This document shows positions 11,201-18,257 of a stretch of 64,000 bases of DNA, piece after piece. The stretch spans positions 167,757 to 231,756 of the forward strand of contig JAGCZH010000018.1 in the NCBI GenBank assembly GCA_017960475.1, written 5' to 3'. Below the pieces are notes generated by a model. The model was not told the origin of the DNA and did no database searches. It was given only the letters and a program-made list of their open reading frames with translations. The translations under genes were made by a program, and so were the position numbers. The stretch's first letter is position 1. Every line of letters begins with the position of its first letter. This DNA comes from Bacteroidales bacterium. Lineage in GTDB: Bacteria; Bacteroidota; Bacteroidia; Bacteroidales; P3.

Positions 11201-12968
11201 TCCTAAGCCTGTGGCCACCGCACTCAATGTTGTGTCTTCTCTCGGTCAGGTGTCTGTCCGCGATGGTTTAATCAACGACGGAACACTCCTCTCTGCCACT
11301 ATGACTTTCGATGACAACAACCATCAGTGGCTTGATGGTATCCGCGATAACGATAACTCCGCTCTTACCAACTGGATACGAAGCGGTAACCAATATGCCA
11401 CTTCAAGTTCGGCTACGTTCCGCGATGGTGGTACCGATCTCACCTCTTCCGACGAACATTATCTTGACGAAGACTACTATAAGCTCGTTCGTAACAACGA
11501 ATCGAACCGTACCGAATCCTATGCTGTCGATAAACTTCAAACCTATGAGAAGGTTATCGGTGGTCTCTGGTCACCCTATGGTCTTGTATCGACCCGCGAG
11601 TATCATCCTGGTTTCTCGTATCGCTACTACCTCTCCAGTCAGCATGTCCTTGACTCTATCGGTTCTTCAAGCAACAAGTCTTACTATAAGAACCTCCGTT
11701 ACACCTTGTTGACTTCTAACAACAAGTCTCTCATGTTCAACGACATGTCCAAGCTTCCAAGCGTTCGCGTTGTCCTTACCTCCGATCAGTCCAAGTGGAC
11801 TCGTTGCCCTGTCCTCGAGATGTGCGACGATTATACTCAGGCAGAAGGTAACGCTCGCCGCTTCCAGCTCCGTAAACATAAATCTATTGATAAGAACGGT
11901 GATACCACCACAGCTACCGGTGTCTCTGAGAACCCCAACGATGCCAACTACATCTCTGAATATGGTATGGGTTGGTTCCCAGGCTACGCCATCAACCTTT
12001 CCACTGGTGAACGTTTGAATATCATGTATGGTGAGGATTCACGTTACGTTCAGTTCAATGGTCGAGACATGATGTGGAATCCTGTCAACACTCTCACTGT
12101 TGGTTCTTCCAACTATATCATGGGTGGTCGTCACTACATCTATGTTATGAACGCTATCAGCCAGGAATTCCCATACTATCACCAGCCTCGTGAGAACTAC
12201 ATCAAGATGGAGTACAAATCTCCCTCTTATGACGCTGGTCGTTGGGCAGTTCGTATGCTGCGTTCTCTCGATCATTTCTTCACTACCAAGAACACCGAGT
12301 TCAACCAGGGTCTTCTCAAATACGAAGGTTCTAAATACATAGTTCCTATGCGTGACTCCTCGGCGTTCCTGTTCTCTACTGTCGCTTGGGTCAATATGCC
12401 CCGCGTCACTGAGACCATCAACAATCCTAAGGACATTCCCTGCGATGTTACTATTGATATCAACGTGAACAACCACTATGGCCAGTATTATGGCAACAAC
12501 GGCACTCGTCCTGAAAACGCTGGTTTCACTGCCAGCAATGGTAACAATCCAATGTATATGTTCGAACTCACTCCCGACATTGTCACTTTGACTCATGTCG
12601 CTGACAGGGACAACGCTCGCCAGAGCTTCAAGGATTCCATCATGGAAGCCATCAGTGTTGTTCCCAACCCCTATTACAGTTACTCTGCTTATGAAACTAA
12701 GAGCCAGTTGGAAACCAAGGTTCGCTTCATCAATGTTCCTGCCAACACCACTATCAAGATATACACTGTTGACGGTACACTTGTCAGATCGTTCCCGAGC
12801 ACACCTTCCAATACGACTACTTACGACTGGGATCTCCACAACCACAATGGTATTCCTATCGCCGGTGGTATGTACCTCATCCATTTCAGCACTCCTGGCA
12901 TCGGAGAGCGTGTTGTCAAATGGTTCGGCACCATGCGTCCTGTTGATTTGAGTGACTTCCAGTTCTAA
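8244..12968 (+). CDS. Giant secreted surface protein with T9SS-like C-terminal domain
   Basis: A 1574-residue protein with a signal peptide (about 1-24) and a Cys/Lys-rich mature start. It has an EF-hand-like acidic loop DADGDGEY near residue 203 and the block GDQTIWWVFND near 266, followed by IGLEIRAQAFAFSTNDEINN. I remember these blocks from a widespread Bacteroidetes family of unknown function that carries T9SS C-terminal domains. The last 100 residues (VVPNPYYSYSAYE, then IKIYTVDGTLVRS, then GGMYLIHFSTPGIGERVVKWFG) resemble FlgD-Ig/T9SS type A sorting domains. The likely location is the cell surface or medium. It lies between a TonB receptor and a PorV-family gene with 30-bp gaps, so it is probably cotranscribed. 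No enzymatic motif is seen. Confidence 0.8.
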   Translation: MKNIFIKTVLMAFLFSSTVGTAVARECTTCKKPSSKKAAVQSKAAVCKRAQSTAELNVNNVRALINGYGNMWYDGSITQYHIPKDGTSTPLYCAALWIGGTDVNDQLRLAALRFGSEGDDYWPGPLTIDGTADVTVEVCNYYDRHFKITQAEVESFRQMFDYTQHPPVPNDKYHEELVSQVIKEWPAHGGFPNQSHYLAPFFDADGDGEYHYQNGDYPYYDFDNELCPRTLKAKLQPGEPYVPFKTMEDSLGVVSGGLLSDQVLKGDQTIWWVFNDMGNSHTESGGQPIGLEIRAQAFAFSTNDEINNMTFYTYEIINRSVYELRNTYFSQWVDPDLGYGYDDYIGCDVKRGLGYCYNGKDVDGPGTGAYTGIPPAVGIDFFQGPYMDPDGKDNPKIDIAKMRIHYPEKLANYWIPSQNKYDTIRLTDDADLYYPLAWYFVPDDSIGNCAINGVNFGNNIIDDERFGMRRFVYYENGSSNTNGEPSKATDYYNYLQGYWKNGAHMKFGGNAIATGTSNLNCDFMFPDDSDPLYWGTNGVRPDDEFHPDDWTEVTSGDNVSPGDRRFMQSAGPFTLKPGAVNYITVGIPFAQASSGNRWTSVTLLREIDDVCQSLFENCFKVLDGPDAPTLVVQEMSNEVILYITYENPSSNNYGESYDQEDNSILKSYAPELRRYKFEGYQIYQLVDANASVTDIGDETKARLVYQCDIENYYDDTAANPTLPIAKLVNYTSNSATGLLTGTIMVNGSNTGIKHVVRVNSDQFASGTHTNLVNNKEYYYVCIAYAHNRYKEYSQTDPTKLDGQKEPYLAGRKNEYGGTITPVVAKPHDPSAENGGTIVQATYGMSPNITRLEGYGNGGNVLRFTEESLVELMGEKGQTGKAPGYFSENTAAGSYSANMQNPCIIAQPVYEQNYGPINVRIIDPLNVKEGRFQIKFDGASDTSRWVISTVDGSPLFDNVYTDTADFAINRYNEQLFLDLGIAVAITNPKPVATALNVVSSLGQVSVRDGLINDGTLLSATMTFDDNNHQWLDGIRDNDNSALTNWIRSGNQYATSSSATFRDGGTDLTSSDEHYLDEDYYKLVRNNESNRTESYAVDKLQTYEKVIGGLWSPYGLVSTREYHPGFSYRYYLSSQHVLDSIGSSSNKSYYKNLRYTLLTSNNKSLMFNDMSKLPSVRVVLTSDQSKWTRCPVLEMCDDYTQAEGNARRFQLRKHKSIDKNGDTTTATGVSENPNDANYISEYGMGWFPGYAINLSTGERLNIMYGEDSRYVQFNGRDMMWNPVNTLTVGSSNYIMGGRHYIYVMNAISQEFPYYHQPRENYIKMEYKSPSYDAGRWAVRMLRSLDHFFTTKNTEFNQGLLKYEGSKYIVPMRDSSAFLFSTVAWVNMPRVTETINNPKDIPCDVTIDINVNNHYGQYYGNNGTRPENAGFTASNGNNPMYMFELTPDIVTLTHVADRDNARQSFKDSIMEAISVVPNPYYSYSAYETKSQLETKVRFINVPANTTIKIYTVDGTLVRSFPSTPSNTTTYDWDLHNHNGIPIAGGMYLIHFSTPGIGERVVKWFGTMRPVDLSDFQF

Positions 12969-12998
12969 TTATTCATCAATTAAAAACTTTTTACAGAA

Positions 12999-14066
12999 AT
13001 GAAAAGAATATTAAGTATATTGACTGTAATGGTTCTCACAGCGTCATTGTCGGCTCCTGCTTTTGCCGGCAACGACGATCGTAGAGGTACTGCAGGTGCC
13101 ACGGAATTGCTCATCAACCCGTGGGCTCGCAGCTCCAGCTGGGGTGGTGTCAATACTTCCTGCGCACGCGGAATTGACGGTTTCTTCTCCAACATTGCTG
13201 GCCTCTCTTTTGTCGAGAAAACAGAGTTCGTCTATACCAATACCATGCTTTACGGCGGTCGCAACGGTCTCACCAGTGGCGCTTCTATCAACGCCTTTGG
13301 TCTTGCTCTCCGTCTGGGTGACGCTGGCGTCCTTGGCGCTTATGTCGCTGCAATGGGGTTCGGTGACCTTCAGGTTACCACCGAGGAAAGCCCGGAACCT
13401 GGTAGCAACGGTACCGTCTCGCCTACCTATATGAACTTAAATGTGGCCTACTCCTATTCCTTCACCAACTCCATCCATGGTGGTGCTGTTTTGAAGGTCA
13501 TCACCGAGTCGACCTCTAACGTTACTGCTACTGGTGTCGCTATCGATGCTGGTATCCAGTACCAAACTGGAGAAAATGATGAGCTCAAGTTCGGTATTTC
13601 TCTTAAGAATATCGGACCTGCTCTCAGTTTCAGCGGTACAGGTTTGTCTTTCACCACGAACAATGCTGCAGGTAACTCCATGACTGTGGAGTTCCGTTCA
13701 GCAGAGATGGAGCTTCCCACATTGCTCAACATTGGTATCTCCTACGACTTCCTTTTCGAGAAATGGAACCAACGTCTCACTCTTGCTGGTACATTCACCT
13801 CCAATGCATTCCTCCGCGACAATTTCGGTCTTGGTTTCGAGTACTCACTTCTCGACCGTTTCCAGGCTCGCGCCGCATATGTATATCAGAAGGGTATGTT
13901 CAATGCTGACGACCGTACCTCCAACAGTGCTGGTCTCTCTGCCGGTGGTTCTGTGATTTTCCCCTTCGGCAAAGAGGGTAAGACAAGTCTCTCTCTTGAC
14001 TATGCTTACCGTTCGTCCTTCACTTTAAAAGGTTCTCACTCTATCGGAGCTACCTTCAAGTTCTAA
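12999..14066 (+). CDS. PorV/PorQ family outer-membrane barrel protein
   Basis: A 355-residue protein with a signal peptide (residues 1-23, ending APAFA) and the GATELLINPWARSSSWGG start, an FFSNIAGLSF block, Gly-rich barrel strands and a C-terminal Phe (SIGATFKF). These are features of the PorV/PorQ family, FadL-like barrels that shuttle T9SS substrates from the translocon to the attachment complex. The gene lies 30 bp after the giant secreted protein and ends at a strong terminator. The arrangement suggests a dedicated carrier for that protein, by analogy with SprF and SprB; this is inference. It is probably a paralogue rather than the core PorV, because no other T9SS machinery is nearby. 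Confidence 0.85.
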   Translation: MKRILSILTVMVLTASLSAPAFAGNDDRRGTAGATELLINPWARSSSWGGVNTSCARGIDGFFSNIAGLSFVEKTEFVYTNTMLYGGRNGLTSGASINAFGLALRLGDAGVLGAYVAAMGFGDLQVTTEESPEPGSNGTVSPTYMNLNVAYSYSFTNSIHGGAVLKVITESTSNVTATGVAIDAGIQYQTGENDELKFGISLKNIGPALSFSGTGLSFTTNNAAGNSMTVEFRSAEMELPTLLNIGISYDFLFEKWNQRLTLAGTFTSNAFLRDNFGLGFEYSLLDRFQARAAYVYQKGMFNADDRTSNSAGLSAGGSVIFPFGKEGKTSLSLDYAYRSSFTLKGSHSIGATFKF

Positions 14067-14090
14067 GTTTAGACAATTAACATAGACTAA

Positions 14091-14127
14091 AGTAGGGAAA
14101 GGTCTTTTCGGACCTTTCCTACTTTTT
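14091..14127 (+). terminator. Rho-independent terminator after the PorV-like gene
   Basis: A 13-bp stem (AGTAGG-AAAGGTC with a single bulged G, pairing with GACCTTTCCTACT) closes a short loop and is followed by five T residues. It ends the 4.4-14.1 kb envelope operon 25 bp before greA. Confidence 0.9.
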
Positions 14128-14151
14128 ACGCAAAACTCAATTTCAATTATC

Positions 14152-14625
14152 ATGTCAGAAATAAAGTATTACAGCGAAGAGGGCTTGCAGAAGCTCAAGG
14201 ATGAACTACATCACATGATAGCTTTCGACCGCCCTGCCGCTGCCGCTGCTATCGCTGAAGCCCGCGACAAAGGCGATCTCTCCGAAAATGCGGAATACGA
14301 TGCCGCTAAAGAGGCTCAAGGCCATCTCGAGGCTCGTATTTCAAAATTACAGGACCTTATCGCCAATGCTCGCCTGCTCGACGAATCCAAAATCGACACT
14401 TCCAAAGTTCTCCTGCTTTCCAAAATAACCATCAAGAATGTCAAAAACAACATGAAGCAGGTCTACACTATTGTGCCTGAAAGTGAAGCCGACCTTAAAA
14501 AAGGCCTCATCTCCGTTTCTTCTCCTTTTGCACAGGCATTTCTTGGTAAGAAAGCGGGGGAAACTGTCCAGGTCGTTGTTCCTGCCGGTACAATGAACTT
14601 TGAGATTCTCTCTGTTGAGCGCTAA
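14152..14625 (+). CDS. greA: Transcription elongation factor GreA
   Basis: 157 residues, the normal length for GreA. The N-terminal coiled coil carries the signature LKDELHHM, RPAAAAAIAEARDKGDLSENAEYDAAKE (residues 16-50), with the acidic tip that reaches the RNA polymerase active site. The C-terminal FKBP-like domain ends around FEILSVER. GreA stimulates cleavage of backtracked transcripts. It follows a strong terminator and is 29 bp ahead of the HIT gene, with which it is probably cotranscribed. Confidence 0.97.
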   Translation: MSEIKYYSEEGLQKLKDELHHMIAFDRPAAAAAIAEARDKGDLSENAEYDAAKEAQGHLEARISKLQDLIANARLLDESKIDTSKVLLLSKITIKNVKNNMKQVYTIVPESEADLKKGLISVSSPFAQAFLGKKAGETVQVVVPAGTMNFEILSVER

Positions 14626-14654
14626 ATATTTAATAATAGAAAAAAACTATTTTT

Positions 14655-15047
14655 ATGGCAAGTATTTTTTCTCGTATTGTTGCTGGTGAAATACCCTGCT
14701 ACAAGGTGGCCGAAACCGACGATTGTATGGCTTTTCTTGATGTGAATCCTGTTGTTAGAGGCCACGTCCTCTGCATACCCAAGAAAGAGGTAGACTATAT
14801 TTTCGACCTTGACGAAAAACTGTATGTCGACCTTCAGCTTTTCAGCCGCAAAGTCGCTATTGCATTGAAAAAAGTCTGTCCTTGCATCAAAGTCGCTGTG
14901 GCTGTACAGGGCTTGGAGGTGCCTCATGCACATATTCATCTCATGCCACTCAACGATCCTTCTGAATTTGGCTTTGGCCATCACATCAAGATGGAACCTG
15001 CCGAAATGCAGGCTCTTGCTGCCAAAATCGCTGCAGCCATCGAATAA
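14655..15047 (+). CDS. HIT family nucleotide hydrolase/transferase
   Basis: 130 residues with an N-terminal IFSRIVAGEIPCYKVAE block and the histidine-triad motif HAHIHLMPL near residue 96, in which the middle His is the catalytic nucleophile. Members of this HinT-like branch hydrolyse purine nucleoside phosphoramidates or related adenylated compounds; the physiological substrate is usually unknown. The gene directly follows greA and ends before a bidirectional terminator. Confidence 0.93.
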   Translation: MASIFSRIVAGEIPCYKVAETDDCMAFLDVNPVVRGHVLCIPKKEVDYIFDLDEKLYVDLQLFSRKVAIALKKVCPCIKVAVAVQGLEVPHAHIHLMPLNDPSEFGFGHHIKMEPAEMQALAAKIAAAIE

Positions 15048-15094
15048 ACATTTACCGACTTCCCCGTCCTATCGAATGATAGGGGATTAATATA

Positions 15095-15133
15095 AAAAGA
15101 GGCATTGACCATATAAAGGTAAATGCCTCTTTT
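15095..15133. terminator. Bidirectional terminator between the HIT gene and purM
   Basis: A perfect 12-bp stem AAAAGAGGCATT/AATGCCTCTTTT with a 15-nt loop lies between convergent genes. Terminal A/T runs give a U-tract on either strand. Confidence 0.88.
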
Positions 15134-15162
15134 ATTTTTTAAATATCCGATCAGGATATATA

Positions 15163-16335
15163 TCATTTGTTGTATACAAACTCTCCCTTTTCGCTCTTCA
15201 CAGTCACTTGGGCTTTGTCGCATGCCTCGCAGTGTCCGATGATTTGAGCGTCAATGTTGAAGCTCCGTGATATGTCGATAACGCCTTTTGCTGTTGCCTC
15301 GTCGGTGTATATCTCCATGCGGTGCCCCATGTTGAAGACTGTGTACATCTCTTTCCAGTCGGTGCCGCTCTGCTCTTGGATAAGTTTGAAAAGAGGAGGC
15401 ACTGCGAACATGTTGTCTTTTACGACATGCAGCTGGTCTATAAAATGGAGCACCTTGGTTTGAGCTCCTCCGCTGCAATGTATCATGCCGTCGATTTTTT
15501 GACGGTACTCGTCGAGAACTTTTCTTATCACAGGAGCGTATGTGCGGGTAGGAGAGAGGACCATCTTGCCGGCATCCACACCTTCCACCTCAGTGGGGTC
15601 GGTGAGTCTTTTGCCACCACAATACACTACCTCTTGAGGAAGAGCGGTGTCGTAGCTTTCAGGATGATTCTCGGCATAGTATTTCGAAAAAACATCGTGG
15701 CGTGCCGATGTCAAGCCATTGCTACCCATACCTCCGTTGTATTCTGTCTCGTAGCTTGATTTGCCATACGATGCCAATCCCACTATGACGTTGCCAGGCT
15801 TGATGTTTGCATTGTCAACAACATCTTTGCGGCGCATTCTTGCCGTCACTGTGCTGTCCACTATGATGGTGCGTACCAAGTCTCCCACATCAGCGGTCTC
15901 GCCGCCTGTCAGGGTGATTCCGATACCCAGGTCACGCATTTGCTGAAGGAATTCTTCTGTGCCATTGATTACGGCGCTGATGACCTCTCCAGGGATGAGT
16001 CTTTTGTTGCGTCCTATCGTGCTGCTCAGCAAAATGTTGTCGACGGCACCTACGCAGAGCAGGTCGTCAAGATTCATCACCACGGCGTCGATGGCAACAC
16101 CTTTCCATACCGACAGGTCGCCGGTCTCTTTCCAGTATAGGTATGCCAGCGACGACTTTGTTCCGGCGCCGTCGGCATGCATGATGTTGCAATACTGATC
16201 GTCGCCTCCCAATATGTCGGGAATGATTTTGCAGAATGCTTTAGGATAGAGTCCTTTGTCTATGTTTTTGATGGCGTTGTGCACATCTTCTTTGGCGGCA
16301 GAGACACCGCGCAGGTTGTATTTCAGCGTGTCCAC
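15163..16335 (-). CDS. purM: Phosphoribosylformylglycinamidine cyclo-ligase (AIR synthase)
   Basis: 390 residues resembling the long Bacteroidetes form of PurM, which converts FGAM to AIR with ATP in purine synthesis. Visible motifs are the N-terminal YNLRGVSAAKEDVHNAI block, HADGAGTKSSLAY (the nucleotide-binding DG-G-TK segment), and LTGGETADVGDL in the middle of the chain. The start is a GTG at 16333-16335; no in-frame ATG lies upstream. Immediately upstream, 15-bp tandem repeats continue in frame but are placed in the leader by the promoter-like box at 16392-16399. The gene is convergent with the HIT gene and divergent from the next operon. Confidence 0.93.
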   Translation of the reverse strand: MDTLKYNLRGVSAAKEDVHNAIKNIDKGLYPKAFCKIIPDILGGDDQYCNIMHADGAGTKSSLAYLYWKETGDLSVWKGVAIDAVVMNLDDLLCVGAVDNILLSSTIGRNKRLIPGEVISAVINGTEEFLQQMRDLGIGITLTGGETADVGDLVRTIIVDSTVTARMRRKDVVDNANIKPGNVIVGLASYGKSSYETEYNGGMGSNGLTSARHDVFSKYYAENHPESYDTALPQEVVYCGGKRLTDPTEVEGVDAGKMVLSPTRTYAPVIRKVLDEYRQKIDGMIHCSGGAQTKVLHFIDQLHVVKDNMFAVPPLFKLIQEQSGTDWKEMYTVFNMGHRMEIYTDEATAKGVIDISRSFNIDAQIIGHCEACDKAQVTVKSEKGEFVYNK

Positions 16336-16338
16336 TTT

Positions 16339-16378
16339 GTTGGTGAATTGTGAGTTGGTGAATTGTGAGTTGTGAATG
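16339..16378. repeat. 15-bp tandem repeat in the purM leader
   Basis: Two perfect copies of GTTGGTGAATTGTGA (16339-16353 and 16354-16368) and a partial third copy lie directly upstream of the purM GTG start. The period is a multiple of three and the frame is open through it. It may alter leader structure or arise from replication slippage. Confidence 0.85.
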
Positions 16379-16391
16379 CCTGTTCGGTGTG

Positions 16392-16399
16392 CAAAAATA
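16392..16399 (-). promoter_or_regulatory. Putative -7 box of purM
   Basis: Reads TATTTTTG on the minus strand, an exact TAnnTTTG match, about 57 bp upstream of the purM GTG. It lies only 9 bp from the -33 element of the divergent promoter at 16408-16437, so the two promoters probably overlap. No clear -33 TTG is visible. Confidence 0.55.
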
Positions 16400-16407
16400 C
16401 TAATTTT

Positions 16408-16437
16408 TTGCCGAATGGCTAAAAAAATGTATTTTTG
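16408..16437 (+). promoter_or_regulatory. Promoter of the 16.5-19.1 kb operon
   Basis: TTG at 16408-16410, a 19-bp spacer and TATTTTTG at 16430-16437: an exact Bacteroidetes promoter match. The expected transcript start near 16444 favours ATG 16468 over the upstream TTG codon at 16453 as the start of the first gene. Confidence 0.75.
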
Positions 16438-16467
16438 TAAAGTAATAAGAATTTGTATATTAGATAT

Positions 16468-17073
16468 ATGTTGTTGATACGTAGGTTATTGATTATTGTG
16501 CTTTCGGTCGTTGCCTTGCTGTTTCCGTCTGTGGCAAATGCTCAAAACGAGACAGAGGCACTCCCCTCACGCAACGATTTTAAGTTCACATTGCTCTCGT
16601 TGGGCAGTGGTTCGACACGCATAACTTACGAACATGCTTTCACACCGCTCAACAGTGCCGAGCTCACTCTTGGTATCGTAGGTCTTGGATGGGACTGGAT
16701 GAACGACAGCGACCCGCATGGGCTGCTTGCCAAGTTGGCATATAAATGGCGTCTCATCCCTCAGCGCAATGCCGACAGCTGGCTGGCAGGCATGTATGTC
16801 AAACCCGAATTTGTGATATGTAACTTCAACTATGCCGGCCCGCGTTATCGTGGTGAGTTGGTCAAGTGTGCTGTGCAGACTTTCCAGATGGCGCTGCTTG
16901 CAGAGGTGGGCTACCAGCTTGTGTTGGAGTGGTTTGTCTTTGATATCTACGGTGGTCTCGGCCTCTCGATTGGAAGTGGCAACGAGAACAACTATTATCA
17001 TAGTTTCATGCTTTTCCCCACCGATGGATTTCTGGCTTTCACCGCAGGATTTCGTATTGGCATAGCTTTTTAG
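16468..17073 (+). CDS. Outer-membrane-type hypothetical protein (probable small beta-barrel)
   Basis: 201 residues from the ATG chosen downstream of the promoter. The signal peptide MLLIRRLLIIVLSVVALLF ends near SVANAQ. The mature part alternates short hydrophobic and polar stretches rich in Tyr, Trp and Gly and ends AGFRIGIAF with terminal Phe, the pattern of small outer-membrane barrels. I recognise no specific family. It is the first of four closely packed genes (24 bp to the PqqD-like gene), so it may be an exporter, receptor or sensor for whatever the following genes make, but that is a guess from context only. Confidence 0.7.
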   Translation: MLLIRRLLIIVLSVVALLFPSVANAQNETEALPSRNDFKFTLLSLGSGSTRITYEHAFTPLNSAELTLGIVGLGWDWMNDSDPHGLLAKLAYKWRLIPQRNADSWLAGMYVKPEFVICNFNYAGPRYRGELVKCAVQTFQMALLAEVGYQLVLEWFVFDIYGGLGLSIGSGNENNYYHSFMLFPTDGFLAFTAGFRIGIAF

Positions 17074-17097
17074 AACCCGAAAAATAGCATTTCTAAC

Positions 17098-17364
17098 ATG
17101 AGAATCAAGGATAAATGCAAAATACGGCAAGTCGCTGGCGAGTCCGTCCTGATGATAGTTGGCCGCAATCCTGGCGATATGACCAAAGTTATGGCATTCA
17201 ACGAAACGTCACTATATCTGTGGGATCAACTTCAGGGCCGTGATTTTGAAATCGCTGATGTGGTCACTCTACTGTTGCAGCGATTTGATATTGATGAGAC
17301 CACAGCCTTGAATGACGCCACCAGTTGGGTTCAAACCTTAAAGGATCATTCCATTGTTTCGTGA
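17098..17364 (+). CDS. PqqD-like peptide chaperone (RiPP recognition element)
   Basis: 88 residues matching the PqqD fold pattern: VAGESVLMIV near residue 15, MAFNETSLYLWDQLQG near 37-52 (equivalent to the LN-tGa-iWelldG block), a FDIDETTALNDATSWV segment and a short C-terminal helix. PqqD-family proteins bind leader peptides of ribosomally made, post-translationally modified peptides (RiPPs) and present them to tailoring enzymes. It is followed 20 bp later by an HPr-kinase-like gene. No precursor peptide is recognised nearby, so it could also act in a RiPP-unrelated role. Confidence 0.88.
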   Translation: MRIKDKCKIRQVAGESVLMIVGRNPGDMTKVMAFNETSLYLWDQLQGRDFEIADVVTLLLQRFDIDETTALNDATSWVQTLKDHSIVS

Positions 17365-17384
17365 TTCACTTTCAATCTCAATCA

Positions 17385-18257
17385 ATGCATCTCAAAATAG
17401 CCGATCATATCATTTCAGTAGAGGGAGACAACGAACTGAGACTTTTGACCTCTTGTCGTGCTTTCGATCCTTTTGTCGTCAGTGACGTTGAGGAGGAGTG
17501 GAGTGTCCGTTTTGGATGCACTCATGCTACTTTCCCTTCCCAAGCTGAGATTCTCTATGATGTCGAGATTGAGGATACTGGCAATTATTGCCGCTTTCTA
17601 TATTACGATGGCCGCTATGGAATGGAAATATACAATCGATCCAATGGTCATCGACAGGTCTCTTTAAGCTACCTTCCGGGCGGTCGTTTGGTAGAAGCCT
17701 CTTCTTGTGAGGATTTTTCATCATTGCGATTTGCTCTTTGGTTTGCTGTATGCATGCTTGCAGTCCCCTCAATGGTGACATTTGTCCACAGTTCTGTTGT
17801 GGTATATCACGGCAATGCCGTGCTTTTCCTTGGAGAGTCGGGAACGGGCAAAAGCACACATTCACGGCTTTGGCTCAAAAACATCGATGATGTACATCTC
17901 CTCAATGACGACTGTCCCGCCATTGCCTTTGACGCGCACACTTCTCGTCCTGTGGTATATGGCTCTCCATGGAGCGGCAAGACACAGTGCTACCGACAAG
18001 AGCGCTACGACATTGCCGCCATTGTTCGCCTTTCGCAGTCACAGACCAACGCAATCCGTCGTCTTTCTGTCTCGCAGTCAATAGTCGCTCTTCAACCCTC
18101 TCTTCCCCCTGCTTTGTTTCTGAGCTCTTACTTCGACAATTACTTGTATCAAATTCTTTCCGACATCATCTCCAAGGTGCCACTCTATCATCTTCAATGC
18201 TTGCCCGACGACGATGCCGCCATCCTTTGTTTCAACACCATATTTCCTAGGCAATGA
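17385..18257 (+). CDS. HPr kinase/PEP carboxykinase-like P-loop protein
   Basis: 290 residues from the ATG at 17385; an upstream in-frame ATG lies inside the PqqD gene and is less likely. The C-terminal half has the P-loop GESGTGKST (residues 150-158), LLNDD (172-176) and YGSPWSGK (192-199), typical of HprK-like serine kinases that accompany PqqD proteins. The N-terminal half (about 1-130) is a beta-rich domain without known motifs. In lasso-peptide clusters such kinases phosphorylate the precursor; here the substrate is unknown. The gene overlaps the next by four bases (ATGA), indicating translational coupling. Confidence 0.85.
   Translation: MHLKIADHIISVEGDNELRLLTSCRAFDPFVVSDVEEEWSVRFGCTHATFPSQAEILYDVEIEDTGNYCRFLYYDGRYGMEIYNRSNGHRQVSLSYLPGGRLVEASSCEDFSSLRFALWFAVCMLAVPSMVTFVHSSVVVYHGNAVLFLGESGTGKSTHSRLWLKNIDDVHLLNDDCPAIAFDAHTSRPVVYGSPWSGKTQCYRQERYDIAAIVRLSQSQTNAIRRLSVSQSIVALQPSLPPALFLSSYFDNYLYQILSDIISKVPLYHLQCLPDDDAAILCFNTIFPRQ

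Noticed and set aside
12039..12884. 281-codon minus-strand ORF
   Set aside because: Antisense shadow of the same giant protein gene.
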